Below, piece after piece: positions 1 through 9,165 of a stretch of 64,000 nt of DNA (positions within the stretch are counted from its first letter, which is position 1; each line of letters opens with the position of its first letter). The stretch is taken from positions 682,001 to 746,000 of the forward strand of contig CAWBTU010000006.1 of NCBI GenBank assembly GCA_963791805.1, given 5' to 3'. The position numbers and the translations under genes were made by a program. This DNA comes from JACMJL01 sp963791805. GTDB lineage: Bacteria; Bacillota; Clostridia; Clostridiales; Clostridiaceae. The notes beneath the pieces are model-generated. The model made no database searches and had not been told where the DNA came from. It worked only from the letters and a program-made list of their open reading frames with translations.

Positions 1-1
1 G

Positions 2-796
2 GTGCGTCAAAACAAGGAACTTGAGCTATGTGGTCTTTTTGAAAGTGGAGAAGAATTATTATCCTATTTAAAAGAACAGCCACTGGATGCAGTTTTTTTA
101 GATATTGAAATGCCAGGGGTTAATGGTCTTCAGTTGTCGCAGCAGATATTAGACCTAAATGAAAAAATAGAAATCATTTTTGTTACTGCCTTTAATCAAT
201 ATGCAGTTGAAGCCTTTGAATTACAGGCCATGGATTATATAATGAAGCCCTTGACAGAAGAAAGGCTAGATAAAACAGTAAAGCGATTGTTGAAGACAAG
301 TAATAAAGTGATAGAAACAGGAAAACCTTTTATCCAATGCTTTGGGGATTTCCAAGTGTTCTTAAACGGAAAAGCAATTCCCATTAAAAACTCCAAGGCA
401 AAGGAGATTTTGGCCTTTTTAGTACACAAAGAAGGAGTACCAGTTAGTTGGGAAAAAATAGCTGATGCAGTTTGGCCTGAATATGATGCGGAAAAAGCTC
501 AGACAAACTTTCATGCAAACACCTATTTACTTCGTAAAAGATTGACAGAGGCAGGAATCTCGCAGATATTAGAAAACAGCCGCGGAAGCTACAGAATAAT
601 AACAGATAAGGTAAGCTGTGATCTCTATAACTTACAGGAACTTATTAAGGTTAATCATTTAAAAAGAAAAGAAGATTACAGTTTACTTGAGAAACTAAGT
701 AGTGGAGGATATATGGAAGCTAGTGGGTATACTTGGACATATTCAAAGGCAGCTGAACTTAACGAAATGTGTAAAAAGTTGATAAATATGGTTTGA
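2..796 (+). CDS. Response regulator with SARP-like winged-helix output (5' end cut by window)
   Basis: The first roughly 20 residues of the receiver lie outside the window; the GTG at 2 is internal. The receiver shows the phospho-acceptor Asp in VFLDIEMPG, the switch Thr in FVTAF and the conserved Lys in IMKPL. From about residue 110 a winged helix of the OmpR/SARP type follows (FGDFQVFLNG, then the FHANTYLLRKRL recognition region), ending in a short BTAD-like tail. SARP-family proteins bind direct repeats in 11-bp register just upstream of a -10 box. Exactly such repeats lie directly downstream (821-842) and twice more in the window, so this gene is the natural candidate regulator of the cassette promoters (inference). 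Parts of its 3' end are duplicated at 6312-6380 and 8845-8973. Confidence 0.85.
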   Translation: MRQNKELELCGLFESGEELLSYLKEQPLDAVFLDIEMPGVNGLQLSQQILDLNEKIEIIFVTAFNQYAVEAFELQAMDYIMKPLTEERLDKTVKRLLKTSNKVIETGKPFIQCFGDFQVFLNGKAIPIKNSKAKEILAFLVHKEGVPVSWEKIADAVWPEYDAEKAQTNFHANTYLLRKRLTEAGISQILENSRGSYRIITDKVSCDLYNLQELIKVNHLKRKEDYSLLEKLSSGGYMEASGYTWTYSKAAELNEMCKKLINMV

Positions 797-820
797 AAAA
801 ATAAATCATATAGGACACTT

Positions 821-857
821 TTCATTTAGGGTTCATTTAGGGTTAGTGTTTTATTAT
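821..857 (+). promoter_or_regulatory. Promoter with 11-bp direct repeats (copy 1), upstream of diguanylate cyclase
   Basis: TTCATTTAGGG occurs twice back to back (821-831 and 832-842), followed after 9 bp by TATTAT (852-857) as the -10. There is no good -35 hexamer at the expected distance, so an activator is likely needed. The same arrangement recurs at 6502 and 9094. The spacing resembles known SARP operators. Confidence 0.6.
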
Positions 858-898
858 ATAGATAAGGTGAGAAATATAAAAAAATATAGAGATGGAGT

Positions 899-2059
899 AT
901 GGCAAAAATGGTAAGTTTACAACAAGTTCAAGTAAATATTGTTTTATCCATTTTATTAATGGTTTTACTTGTACATGCTAATTTAAATATGAATAGAAAA
1001 AAAATAACGAATAGGTTATTTATGTGGATTATGGGATTAATCTGTTTTACTTTAATATTAGAGATATTTAGTATCCTATTAAATAGTCCAAACTTAAAGC
1101 AATTTATTGTATTACATAAGTTAGTCAATATAATTGGATTTATAGTGACTCCTATTATTCCCTTTTTAGGATATTTATTTATTAAAGAATGGATTAATAG
1201 ATATGAGAAAGAAAAAATAAAAGTAAATAACATACTTCTAGTGCCGCTATTTATTAATGGGATTGGAACCTTGATAAGTTATAATGCAGGTGGACTTTTT
1301 CATATAACTAGTGAGAATATCTATGAACGAGGACCATTGTTTTTTATTTTACCTTGTGTCAGTTTCATATACTTTGTGTATAATTTATATTTTATTTATA
1401 AAGAGCGCAAAAAACTTACTTATTTGGAGTTTGTCACATTTAATTTGTTTTACATTGTACCAGCAGTATTTACTAGTATTCAATTAAAATATTCTACTTA
1501 TTTGACTACTTGGAATAGTGCAGCAATAATTATTGTCATTGCTTATATTTTTATACTTAACGATCTAGTATATAGGGATAGTTTGACTGGACTTCAAAAT
1601 CGTTTAGCCTATGAGCATTATGCTCAAAATTCAAACCATAAAAAGCTTAATAAGCTTTTTATAATTTATATAGATATAGATGAATTAAAGAATATTAACG
1701 ACCAACATGGACACTGCGAAGGCGATGAAGCGATTAAGACTTTTGCGAATTTACTTACTCCAAGTTTTCCGCTAAGGCAAAGAAAACTAATTCGTTTAGG
1801 AGGAGATGAGTTTTTAATTTTATTAGAGGAGCAAGATGAGAAAAAAGTTGAGGGGTGCATGAAAAAATTAACAAAACGTGTTGAGGCGTATAATAATAAA
1901 GAAAAAAAACTATATAGACTTAGTTTCAGCTATGGTATGGCTCGTTATACAAAGGCTTTTGAAAACATTGGTCAGCTTTTGGAATATACAGATAAACAGA
2001 TGTATGAGCAAAAGCGAAATAAAAATAATAAGAAGCAAGAAAAAAGAGTTTCATATTAA
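899..2059 (+). CDS. Membrane-anchored diguanylate cyclase (GGDEF)
   Basis: The N-terminal half (about residues 10-225) contains six or seven hydrophobic helices of the histidine-kinase 7TM sensor type. The C-terminal GGDEF domain starts at about residue 228 with DSLTGLQNR, has DIDELKNIND and the intact active-site motif RLGGDEF near residue 300. No RxxD inhibitory site is seen five residues before GGDEF. The predicted activity is synthesis of cyclic di-GMP from two GTP at the membrane. It sits 100 bp behind the SARP-like response regulator and is preceded by the same 11-bp repeat promoter used by the pseudo-receiver genes, so it may be an output of that regulator. The ATG at 899 is preceded by GATGGAG. 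Confidence 0.85.
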   Translation: MAKMVSLQQVQVNIVLSILLMVLLVHANLNMNRKKITNRLFMWIMGLICFTLILEIFSILLNSPNLKQFIVLHKLVNIIGFIVTPIIPFLGYLFIKEWINRYEKEKIKVNNILLVPLFINGIGTLISYNAGGLFHITSENIYERGPLFFILPCVSFIYFVYNLYFIYKERKKLTYLEFVTFNLFYIVPAVFTSIQLKYSTYLTTWNSAAIIIVIAYIFILNDLVYRDSLTGLQNRLAYEHYAQNSNHKKLNKLFIIYIDIDELKNINDQHGHCEGDEAIKTFANLLTPSFPLRQRKLIRLGGDEFLILLEEQDEKKVEGCMKKLTKRVEAYNNKEKKLYRLSFSYGMARYTKAFENIGQLLEYTDKQMYEQKRNKNNKKQEKRVSY

Positions 2060-2160
2060 AATAAAAAATAATTTTGAACAAATAATATCTGAACTATGAA
2101 AAAACAGGAAGAAATTTTGTAAAAATAATGATATAATGAGCAAATAATAAATTGTGAAAA

Positions 2161-2177
2161 ATCACCCGGTGGGTGAT
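2161..2177. repeat. 17-bp palindrome, copy 1 (ATCACCC-N3-GGGTGAT)
   Basis: A perfect 7-bp inverted repeat with a 3-bp centre (GGT), flanked by GAAAA on the left and ATAAAA on the right. It lies in the leader of the decayed pseudo-receiver gene, about 24 bp after a TATAAT (2132-2137). Further copies are at 2633, 9574 and 24899. It could be an operator or an RNA hairpin. Confidence 0.7.
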
Positions 2178-2244
2178 ATAAAATAAAATTTGAATCAATG
2201 TGGAAGCATGGAGAAAAAGGAGTAAATAGGAGGTGAATTTACTA

Positions 2245-2573
2245 ATGAAATAGGTCATTGCCGATCCCAATCAGCAAAGAGGTAATGAGTTAATGGAAAT
2301 ATTGGATGTCTAGGAAAGTTTGAATTTTAGAAGAGATTTACTGCTATATATGTAGGGTCACCTGGTATTGCTTTTATTAGGATAGACAACGCTGAACTGA
2401 ATGCTTTGAAACTTACTAGCTTAATTTGAGAGCTAAATACATTTTCAAAAGTGATTTTTTTAAGCAGTGAGGTTGAATATGCAGTACAAGCTTTTGAATG
2501 TGAGGTAGATGGGTTTTTATTGATACCTTTTGATAAGGGGAAAATTGAGCACTTGATGGGTAGGTGTGTATAA
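2245..2573 (+). pseudogene. Decayed pseudo-receiver gene
   Basis: This is homologous to the intact genes at 6574 and 9166, but it has an in-frame TAG at codon 3, another TAG near 2311, a TGA at 2427 and a deletion or frameshift in the middle. The second half is well preserved (IAFIRIDNAELNA, then FLSSEVEYAVQAFECE). The ribosome binding site AGGAGGTG is still present. As in the intact copies, the phospho-acceptor position is not Asp (Arg here). It sits upstream of a decayed surface gene, matching the order in the intact cassette. Confidence 0.8.
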
Positions 2574-2632
2574 AAATATTGATTGATATTATTAGATAAG
2601 AATACATCTAGAAAAACATAAATTAAAATGAA

Positions 2633-2649
2633 ATCACCCAGTGGGTGAT
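2633..2649. repeat. 17-bp palindrome, copy 2
   Basis: ATCACCC-AGT-GGGTGAT with the same GAAA/ATAAAA flanks as copy 1. It lies about 175 bp upstream of the surface gene at 2824. The same position relative to the gene is seen at 9574 (upstream of 9764). Confidence 0.7.
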
Positions 2650-2823
2650 ATAAAACAAAAAAGATTATCGTAAAATTAAAGGTAGAAGAAGTTATTTATG
2701 ACCAACAAGGGTTTTTGCCAACAGAGACATTTTGCTTTATAAATTAGGTTGGACATAATTGTGAAAAGGGGGTGATTTCATAAGAGAACATACTAACAAA
2801 GGAAGAAAGGAGGATTTATAAAA
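2650..2823 (+). other. Conserved leader of the DNRLRE-type surface genes
   Basis: This stretch is clearly homologous to 9591-9763: both carry GGTAGAAGA, TATTTATGACCAA or TATTCATGACCAA, AGGTTGGACATAATTG, then the ribosome binding site. No known riboswitch (including cyclic di-GMP classes) was recognised in it. It may simply be duplicated 5' untranslated DNA. Confidence 0.45.
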
Positions 2824-5800
2824 ATGAAAAAAGTTAAGAGATATTTATCAATATGTATTGCAATAGCATTTATGTTCTATGCAATTCCTTTAAACATTTC
2901 ATTTATGGGAAAGAGATTTTCTAATGTTAAAGTAGTAAAAGCAGCATCGATGCCCATTTATGCGATGGAAGACATCTCTGTAGATACGAATTATCAATGG
3001 GGGCACGGGCAACTAGGATCATCTGGATTGGAGAATTATGTTGGGTCCAATCTATCTAATGCTTTAACCTATGAACGATTAGCAATTAAATTTGATTTAA
3101 ATTCAATTCCAGCCGCAGCTGATATTTCATCTGTAAATTTGAAACTTTATGTAGATGATGTAATACCTACTACACCAGGATATCCGGTGGTGAATATTGC
3201 AAAAATGCAGCTATAGAAAATATAACTTGTCATCAACTGCAGGAACAATGAATGTAGGTATTTTCCTAATATTGTGATGTTGGGAGGAACTAGTGGAAAT
3301 GGGTTATCAACAAGCTATAGATAACTGTCGTTTTAGAGGCAGTATATCAAAGACGAATATAAGCAGCAATGCTGTTACAGGCGGTATTGTTGGAATTAAA
3401 TCAGGTGGACGTATATCTGTTGCTGCACAGATGAAGGTACCATCACTGGAACAGCCACAGGAGTTGGAAGTAGTGAAGCAGATATAGGTGAAATTGCAAG
3501 GACAGATAACTGCAGATTGAGTGCAAATTTAACAATTCCAAGTACAATTTTAAATTGCTACAACAAAGGGAATTGCTACAACTTAAGTGGAAATTCAAAT
3601 TGTGATGATGTAGGAGGCATAACAGGAACCAATTTAGGTGGCAACAGCATAAAGTTTAAGTGCAAATGTAGGAGAGATACGGTTAACACACACAGATTCA
3701 AATTCAGGATCAACTGTAGGAAGTAATATAGCAGTAATCAGTGCAAGCGTTATATGTAGGAAATAACACTAGTTTTTAGAGTACTGCTTAAGTGGCAAGT
3801 GGAAGTGGTTTTGGTACATGAGAGGAGGAGTATATGGTTCATCTAAGGATGATACGTATGTAGCACTACCAGTTTCTCAAATTGGGATACAGGTGTGTGG
3901 AATTTTCAGGCAGGCAGTATCCTACGTTGAAGTGCGTTTATACGTTAACAGCAACACCAACTACAGCTTTGACAGAAACGAACATGAACGGAACTACAGA
4001 TAACCAGTGCAGTAAGTGGAGCTACATATTCAGCACCAGATGGAGCAATAGATGTAAGTAAATTTACATAGAATAACAAGCCAGCAGGGTTAACTTAAGT
4101 GGTGTAAATAAGAGTGTTGGTAATACGATAACTTTAACAGGAGCATACACAGTAAAGGATTTGGAGTGCAAATGTAACCAACTTTAACGTTAACAGTCAA
4201 CGCAGATTACAGCAGTATCCCCGTCAGGAACTGTAGGAACAGTAGATATAACAGTAACTACAGCTGGTGGAACCAGTGCAACAAGTCCATCAGATCAGTA
4301 TACATATGCTACAGCACCAACAGCAACAACAGGAAGTGCATCTAGCATCACAAGTACAAGTGCTACTTTAGGTGGAATCATAAATGATAAAGGAGCATCT
4401 ACAGACGTAATCTTTGAGTATGGAACATTAGTATTGTATGGAAGTGCAGTCACTGCGACACCAAGCACAGTGAGTGCAGGAGCAGGAAGCATAAGTGTCA
4501 GTGTAGGAATACAGTGGATTACTACCCAATATGACATATCACTACAGAGTAAAAGGAGTGAATAGTGTAGGCACGACATATGGAAATGATGGTTTCTTTA
4601 CAACAAGTGCAGCAGCACCAGCAGTTTCATCAGTAAGCCCAACAAATGGATCCACAGCTGGTGGTACGAGTGTAACGATAAAAGGAACAAATTTTACAGG
4701 AGCAACAGCAGTAAAGTTTGGAAGTGCAAATGCAACAAGCTATACGGTTGTTAGTGCAACACAGATTATAGCAGTAGCACCAGCAGGAACTGCAGGAATA
4801 GTAGATATAACAGTAACCACAGCAGGTGGAACCAGTGGGACAGGTGCATCAGATAAGTACACATATGTAGCAGCACCAACAGTTTCATCAGTAAGCCCAA
4901 CAAACGGATCTACAGCTGGTGGTACGAGTGTAATAATAACAGGAACAAATTTTATAGGAGTAACAGCAGTAAAGTTTGGAAGTAATACAGCAAGCTATAC
5001 TGTTAACAGTGCAACACAGATTACAGCAGCAGCACCAGCAGGAGCTGCAGGAACAGTAGATATAACAGTAACCTCAGCTAGTGGAATCAGTGGGGCAAGT
5101 GTATCAGATCAGTATACATATACAGCAGCACCAACAACATATACCTTAACCTACACAGCAGGAGTTAACGGAAGTATCACTGGAACAGCACTACAAACAG
5201 TAAATAGTGGAACTACAGGATCTGCAGTAACTGCAGTACCAAACGCAGGTTACCACTTTGTAAGTTGGAGTGATGGGGTGAACACAGCAACAAGAACAGA
5301 CAGTAATGTAATTGCAAACATTAGTTTAACTGCAAACTTTGCAGCAGATACACCAACACCGCCAATCCCGCCAACCCCAGAACAAACCACAGTAAAAGGT
5401 GACGTTATTGACCAAAATGGAACTTCAGTAAAGGGTGTTGAAGCAAAAGTAAGTACCGAAACTAACGGAAACAAAATTGTTGAGGTAAAATCAAGCGAAG
5501 CAGTACTACTTAAACAACCTGATGGAACTAATAGTACTTTAAGTGATGTTAGTAAACTAAGTTTTTCTAATCCAGTTACTACAAATAATGGTTCAACTTC
5601 TGCTAACACTGCAAGTGTTACTCTTAAAGCTGATGGAACTATCCAAGTTAATAATTTACCTAAAGGAACTGAAACTAAATTTGATGTAACCTTAGATTTA
5701 GGTAATGGACGAAAAATAATTATAGGATGTATTGATGTTAAAGTTTCAAGTAACGGAGATGTAAGTTTAACTAGTACTTTAATCGACCCCTATGGAACAA

Positions 5801-6225
5801 TAACTGATAAGACTACTGGCAAAATTATTACAGGAGCAAATGTAAAACTATATTATGCAAACACAGCAAGAAATATAGCAGCAGGAAAAACTCCAGATAC
5901 ATTAGTACCACTTCCATTAATTGATGGATTTAAGCCTAATGATAACAAAAATCCACAAATAAGCGATGCTAGTGGAGCTTATGGTTTTATGGTTTTTCCA
6001 AACTCAGACTACTATATAGTAGCAACAAAAGCTGGATATGAGGACTTTAAGAGTCCAACAATATCTGTAGAAAAAGAAATTGTAAAGTATGATATACAGA
6101 TGACACCAGCAAAAGCAGCTATGCTTGTACAAACAGGTTACTTTATAGATAGAAATATGTTAATTTTTGTAGGAATAGTATTTATGACTGCAGGATTCAT
6201 TTTTATTAGGAAGAAGAGAGCGTAA
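2824..6225 (+). pseudogene. Decayed modular surface protein with intact C-terminal half
   Basis: The start (2824-3216) encodes a signal peptide and a DNRLRE-type domain nearly matching the gene at 9764, then stops. From 3217 to 4530 all frames are interrupted, although fragments of GLUG-type repeats (IDNCRFRGSIS, GGIVGIKSGG), an IPT/TIG domain and an Fn3-like domain can be read. From 4531 a 564-codon frame is open: two IPT/TIG domains, an InlB-type repeat (GYHFVSWSDG), a proline-rich linker, the shared C-terminal module, and a tail with LVQTG (6124-6138), a hydrophobic helix and RKKRA. The long 3' frame has no signal peptide of its own, so it is probably not exported. It may serve as a donor of sequence for gene conversion with the related genes (inference). 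Confidence 0.8.
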
Positions 6226-6264
6226 ACCTTAAGTAAGTGTGTAGAAAAAAAGAATAGTTAAATA

Positions 6265-6308
6265 AAATCAGCTATATCAATATAAGAAAGTGATATAGCT
6301 GATTTTTT
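6265..6308 (+). terminator. Intrinsic terminator after the first surface gene
   Basis: Arms AAATCAGCTATATCA and TGATATAGCTGATTT with a T run. It belongs to a family of similar hairpins in the island (14547, 16317, 18176, 29220, 29763). Confidence 0.8.
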
Positions 6309-6311
6309 GAT

Positions 6312-6380
6312 TATGCTTGGATATATTCAAAGGTTGCTGAACTTAATGAAATGTGTAAAAAGTTGATAAACAAAGTTTGA
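6312..6380 (+). pseudogene. Duplicated 3' tail of the SARP-like response regulator (short)
   Basis: Encodes the last 22 residues of a response-regulator homologue (SKVAELNEMCKKLIN) followed by a stop, nearly identical to the end of the gene at 2-796. There is no start or upstream part. It marks the left edge of a duplicated block that continues through the hairpin, promoter and pseudo-receiver. Confidence 0.8.
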
Positions 6381-6463
6381 AAAAAATAAATAAAAATTTT
6401 TTAATAGTATTTTTTATCTTTAAGAATAAACTGGAAAGATGTTGATATATAAGGAATTTAATT

Positions 6464-6501
6464 AAGTACCCTATAGAAAAAATTAATCCTATAGGGTACT
6501 T
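6464..6501. terminator. Hairpin just upstream of the 11-bp repeat promoter (copy 2)
   Basis: Arms AAGTACCCTATAG and CCTATAGGGTACTT. A closely related hairpin is at 9056-9093. It would insulate the promoter that follows from upstream transcription. Confidence 0.65.
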
Positions 6502-6538
6502 CTCATTTAGGGTTCATTTAGGGTTGGTGTTTTATTAT
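6502..6538 (+). promoter_or_regulatory. Promoter with 11-bp direct repeats (copy 2), upstream of pseudo-receiver
   Basis: CTCATTTAGGG (6502-6512) and TTCATTTAGGG (6513-6523) in exact 11-bp register, then 9 bp to TATTAT (6533-6538). The layout is the same as at 821 and 9094. Confidence 0.6.
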
Positions 6539-6573
6539 ATAAATAAGGTAGTGAATAGGGGGTGAATATACTT

Positions 6574-6939
6574 ATGAAATATATCATTGCAGGCTTAGAT
6601 GAGAAAAGTGGTAATGATTTAAAGAAAATATTAGATGAACATGGAATATTGGATTTTATGGGCAGATTTATTACCACTGAAATAGCAGAAAATGCAATCG
6701 GCGGAGAGCCCCCGGATATGGCTTTTATCATGATGGACAAAGCAGAACTAAACGCTTGCAAACTTACTAATTTAATTCGAAAGCTAAATCCATTTTCAAA
6801 AGTGATTTTTCTAAGCAGTGAGGCGGAATATGCGGTACAAGCTTTTGAATGTGAGGTAGATGGATTTCTATTACTACCTTTTGAAGAGGAGAAACTTGAG
6901 CATTTGGTGATTAAGTGTATTGAAGGGAGGAGGTCTTAA
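6574..6939 (+). CDS. Receiver-like protein lacking the phospho-acceptor Asp (pseudo-receiver)
   Basis: A 121-residue stand-alone protein that aligns without gaps to the receiver of the response regulator at 2-796 over the segment ending YAVQAFE (YAVEAFE in the regulator). At the position of the phosphorylated Asp (VFLDIEM in the regulator) this protein has Met (AFIMMDK). The conserved Lys before Pro is Leu (FLLLP) and the switch Thr is Ser. It therefore cannot be phosphorylated in the usual way and probably acts as a protein-binding module. There is no DNA-binding domain. The ATG at 6574 fits GGGGGTGA eight bases upstream better than the GTG at 6562. It is followed by the surface gene at 7049, probably on the same transcript. 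Confidence 0.75.
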   Translation: MKYIIAGLDEKSGNDLKKILDEHGILDFMGRFITTEIAENAIGGEPPDMAFIMMDKAELNACKLTNLIRKLNPFSKVIFLSSEAEYAVQAFECEVDGFLLLPFEEEKLEHLVIKCIEGRRS

Positions 6940-7048
6940 AGAAAATTAAATATATATAAATACCAAGTAAAATAGGCTGGATAATGCAAATTATAGTATA
7001 AGTGTAAAGAAGGAAAAAGAAAAAACTGACAGAATAGGAGAATTTTAA

Positions 7049-8821
7049 ATGAAGAGGAAATTCAAAATAATTTCTAAAATGTTAGTAGTAATACTAACTA
7101 TGGTATTGACGTTAAGCAATGTTGCATTTGCATCACAACTAGCTACTATATATGTAATTGACCAAAACGGGAATCCAATACCTAATGCAACTGCTGTGAT
7201 AAGTGGTGGTGGTGGGAGTTATACTACAGATACGGAAGGTAAATTTCAATTTCGACGAAATGGGGACTATATAGTGTGTTCAGTAACTGCCAATGGATAC
7301 ACTACAAATACGAAGGAGTTTTTCAGAAGTGATTTCGACTATGCAGCGATGGGGATGGTAAGGTTGACAGTGCGTTTAAGTGCCATTCTTAGCACAGATG
7401 CAAAATTAAGCAAGTTGGAAATAAATCAAGGCACATTAAGTCCCGCATTTGATTCAGGAATAACAAGCTATACTGGAAATGTGGCAAATGCTATTACAAG
7501 CATGAGGGTAACGCCTACTACCAATGAGAGCCATGCAACAGTGAAGGTAAATAATAGTGCAGTAACAAGCGGAGGACAATCAGGTGATATAGCCTTGAAT
7601 GTTGGAAGTAATACCATAAATGTAGACGTAACTGCGCAGGATGGAACAACGAGTAGTTCATATACAGTTACAGTTACAAGAGCAGCGGTTATAGCGCCGG
7701 GATCACCAACAAGCGTAAGTGCAACAGCAAGTGATGGACAAGCAACTGTAAGCTTTATGCCACCAGCATCAAATGGAGGAAGTGCTATAACAAGATATAC
7801 AGTTACAGCAAGTCCAGGAGGGTTAACTGCTACAGGAACAGCAAGTCCAATAACTGTATCAGGACTAACAAATGGAACAGCATATACGTTTACAGTAACA
7901 GCAACAAATGCGGCGGGTACAGGAAGTTCAGCATCTTCTTCTAATGCTGTAACACCACAGATACTACCAACCCCAGAACAAACCACAGTAAAAGGTGATG
8001 TTATTGACCAAAATGGAACTTCAGTAAAGGGAGTAGAAGCAAAAGTAAGTACCGAAACTAACGGAAATAAAATTGTTGAGGTAAAATCAAGGGAAGCAGT
8101 ACTACTTAAACAACCTGATGGAACTAATAGTACTTTAAGTGATATTAGTAAACTAAGTTTTTCTACTCCAGTTACTACCAATAATGGTTCAACTTCTGCT
8201 AACACTGCAAGTGTTACTCTAAAAGCTGATGGAACTATCCAAGTTAATAATTTACCTAAAGGAACTGAAACTAAATTTGATGTAACCTTAGATCTAGGAA
8301 ATGGACAAAAAATAGTTATAGGATGTATTGATGTTAAAGTTTCAAGTAATGGAGATGTAAGTTTAACTAGCACTTTAATCGACCCTTATGGAACAATAAC
8401 TGATAAGACTACAGGAAAAATTATTACAGGAGCAAATGTAAAACTATATTATGCAAACACAGCAAGAAATATAGCAGCTGGAAAAACACCAGATACCTTA
8501 GTACCACTTCCATTAATTAATGGATTTAAGCCTAATGATAACAAAAATCCACAAATAAGTGATGCTAGTGGAGCTTATGGTTTTATGGTTTTTCCAAACT
8601 CAGACTACTATATAGTAGCAACAAAAGCTGGTTATGAGGACTTTAAGAGTCCAACCATATCTGTAGAAAAAGAAATTGTAAAGTATGATATACAGATGAC
8701 ACCAGCAAAAGCAGCAATGCTTGTACAAACTGGATCATTTATAGATGAACATATGTTAATTATGCTAGGAATAGTGTTTATGCTTACAGGATTGGTTTTT
8801 GTTAGGAGGAAAAGGGCGTAA
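7049..8821 (+). CDS. Modular surface protein with non-canonical LVQTG sorting-type tail
   Basis: 590 residues. Signal peptide ending near VAFA (about residue 28); a carboxypeptidase-regulatory-like domain (residues 30-110); a cadherin-like beta-sandwich (about 115-210, AKLSKLEINQGTLSP); an Fn3 domain (about 215-308); then a shared C-terminal module with a second carboxypeptidase-regulatory-like fold (LIDPYGTITDKTTGK; SDASGAYGFMVFPNSDYY). The tail has LVQTG at residues 558-562, a hydrophobic helix and RRKRA, which is the layout of a sortase signal with Val in place of Pro. The function is probably adhesion or structural display. It follows a pseudo-receiver gene by 109 bp. The C-terminal module is almost identical in DNA to 28300-29010. 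Confidence 0.85.
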   Translation: MKRKFKIISKMLVVILTMVLTLSNVAFASQLATIYVIDQNGNPIPNATAVISGGGGSYTTDTEGKFQFRRNGDYIVCSVTANGYTTNTKEFFRSDFDYAAMGMVRLTVRLSAILSTDAKLSKLEINQGTLSPAFDSGITSYTGNVANAITSMRVTPTTNESHATVKVNNSAVTSGGQSGDIALNVGSNTINVDVTAQDGTTSSSYTVTVTRAAVIAPGSPTSVSATASDGQATVSFMPPASNGGSAITRYTVTASPGGLTATGTASPITVSGLTNGTAYTFTVTATNAAGTGSSASSSNAVTPQILPTPEQTTVKGDVIDQNGTSVKGVEAKVSTETNGNKIVEVKSREAVLLKQPDGTNSTLSDISKLSFSTPVTTNNGSTSANTASVTLKADGTIQVNNLPKGTETKFDVTLDLGNGQKIVIGCIDVKVSSNGDVSLTSTLIDPYGTITDKTTGKIITGANVKLYYANTARNIAAGKTPDTLVPLPLINGFKPNDNKNPQISDASGAYGFMVFPNSDYYIVATKAGYEDFKSPTISVEKEIVKYDIQMTPAKAAMLVQTGSFIDEHMLIMLGIVFMLTGLVFVRRKRA

Positions 8822-8844
8822 ACCTTAAGTAAGCGTGTAGAGAA

Positions 8845-8973
8845 AAAGAAGATTACATTTTGCTTGAGAAGTTAAGTATTGGAGGATATATGGAAGCTAG
8901 TGGTTATGCTTGTATATATTCAAAGGTTGCTGAACTTAATGAAATGTGTAAAAAATTGATAAATAGAATTTAA
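8845..8973 (+). pseudogene. Duplicated 3' tail of the SARP-like response regulator (longer copy)
   Basis: An open stretch of 42 codons (LLEKLSIGGYMEASGYA, then SKVAELNEMCKKLIN) matching the end of the regulator at 2-796. It has no start codon or upstream domain. Together with the following hairpin, promoter and pseudo-receiver it repeats the block at 6312-6939. Confidence 0.8.
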
Positions 8974-9055
8974 AAGATAAATAAAAAAATTTTTAATAAT
9001 ATTTTCTCTCTTAAAGAATAAACTAGAAAAATGTTGATATATAACGATTTACATT

Positions 9056-9093
9056 AAGTGTCCTATAGGAAAAACCAATCCTATAGGGCACTT
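9056..9093. terminator. Hairpin just upstream of the 11-bp repeat promoter (copy 3)
   Basis: Arms AAGTGTCCTATAGGA and TCCTATAGGGCACTT, followed by TTT. It is the paralogue of the hairpin at 6464. Confidence 0.65.
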
Positions 9094-9130
9094 TTCATTT
9101 AGGGTTCATTTAGGGTTGGTGTTTTATTAT
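9094..9130 (+). promoter_or_regulatory. Promoter with 11-bp direct repeats (copy 3)
   Basis: TTCATTTAGGG at 9094-9104 and 9105-9115, then 9 bp to TATTAT (9125-9130). It precedes the pseudo-receiver at 9166. Confidence 0.6.
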
Positions 9131-9165
9131 AGAAATAAGGTAGTGAATAGGGGGTGAATATACTT

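Noticed and set aside
2650..2823. Cyclic di-GMP riboswitch upstream of the surface genes
   Set aside because: It would fit the adjacent diguanylate cyclase, but the conserved class I core (ACGCAAAGCC-type, tetraloop and receptor) could not be found; class II was also not recognised.
7468..8373. Long open frame (301 codons) on the minus strand inside the surface gene
   Set aside because: It is antisense to a well-supported gene with signal peptide and recognisable domains; its hydrophobic Val/Leu-rich translation is the usual mirror of Thr/Gly/Ala-rich coding DNA, and it has no ribosome binding site. The same holds for the frames at 5250-5609, 28224-28532 and 21655-22131.
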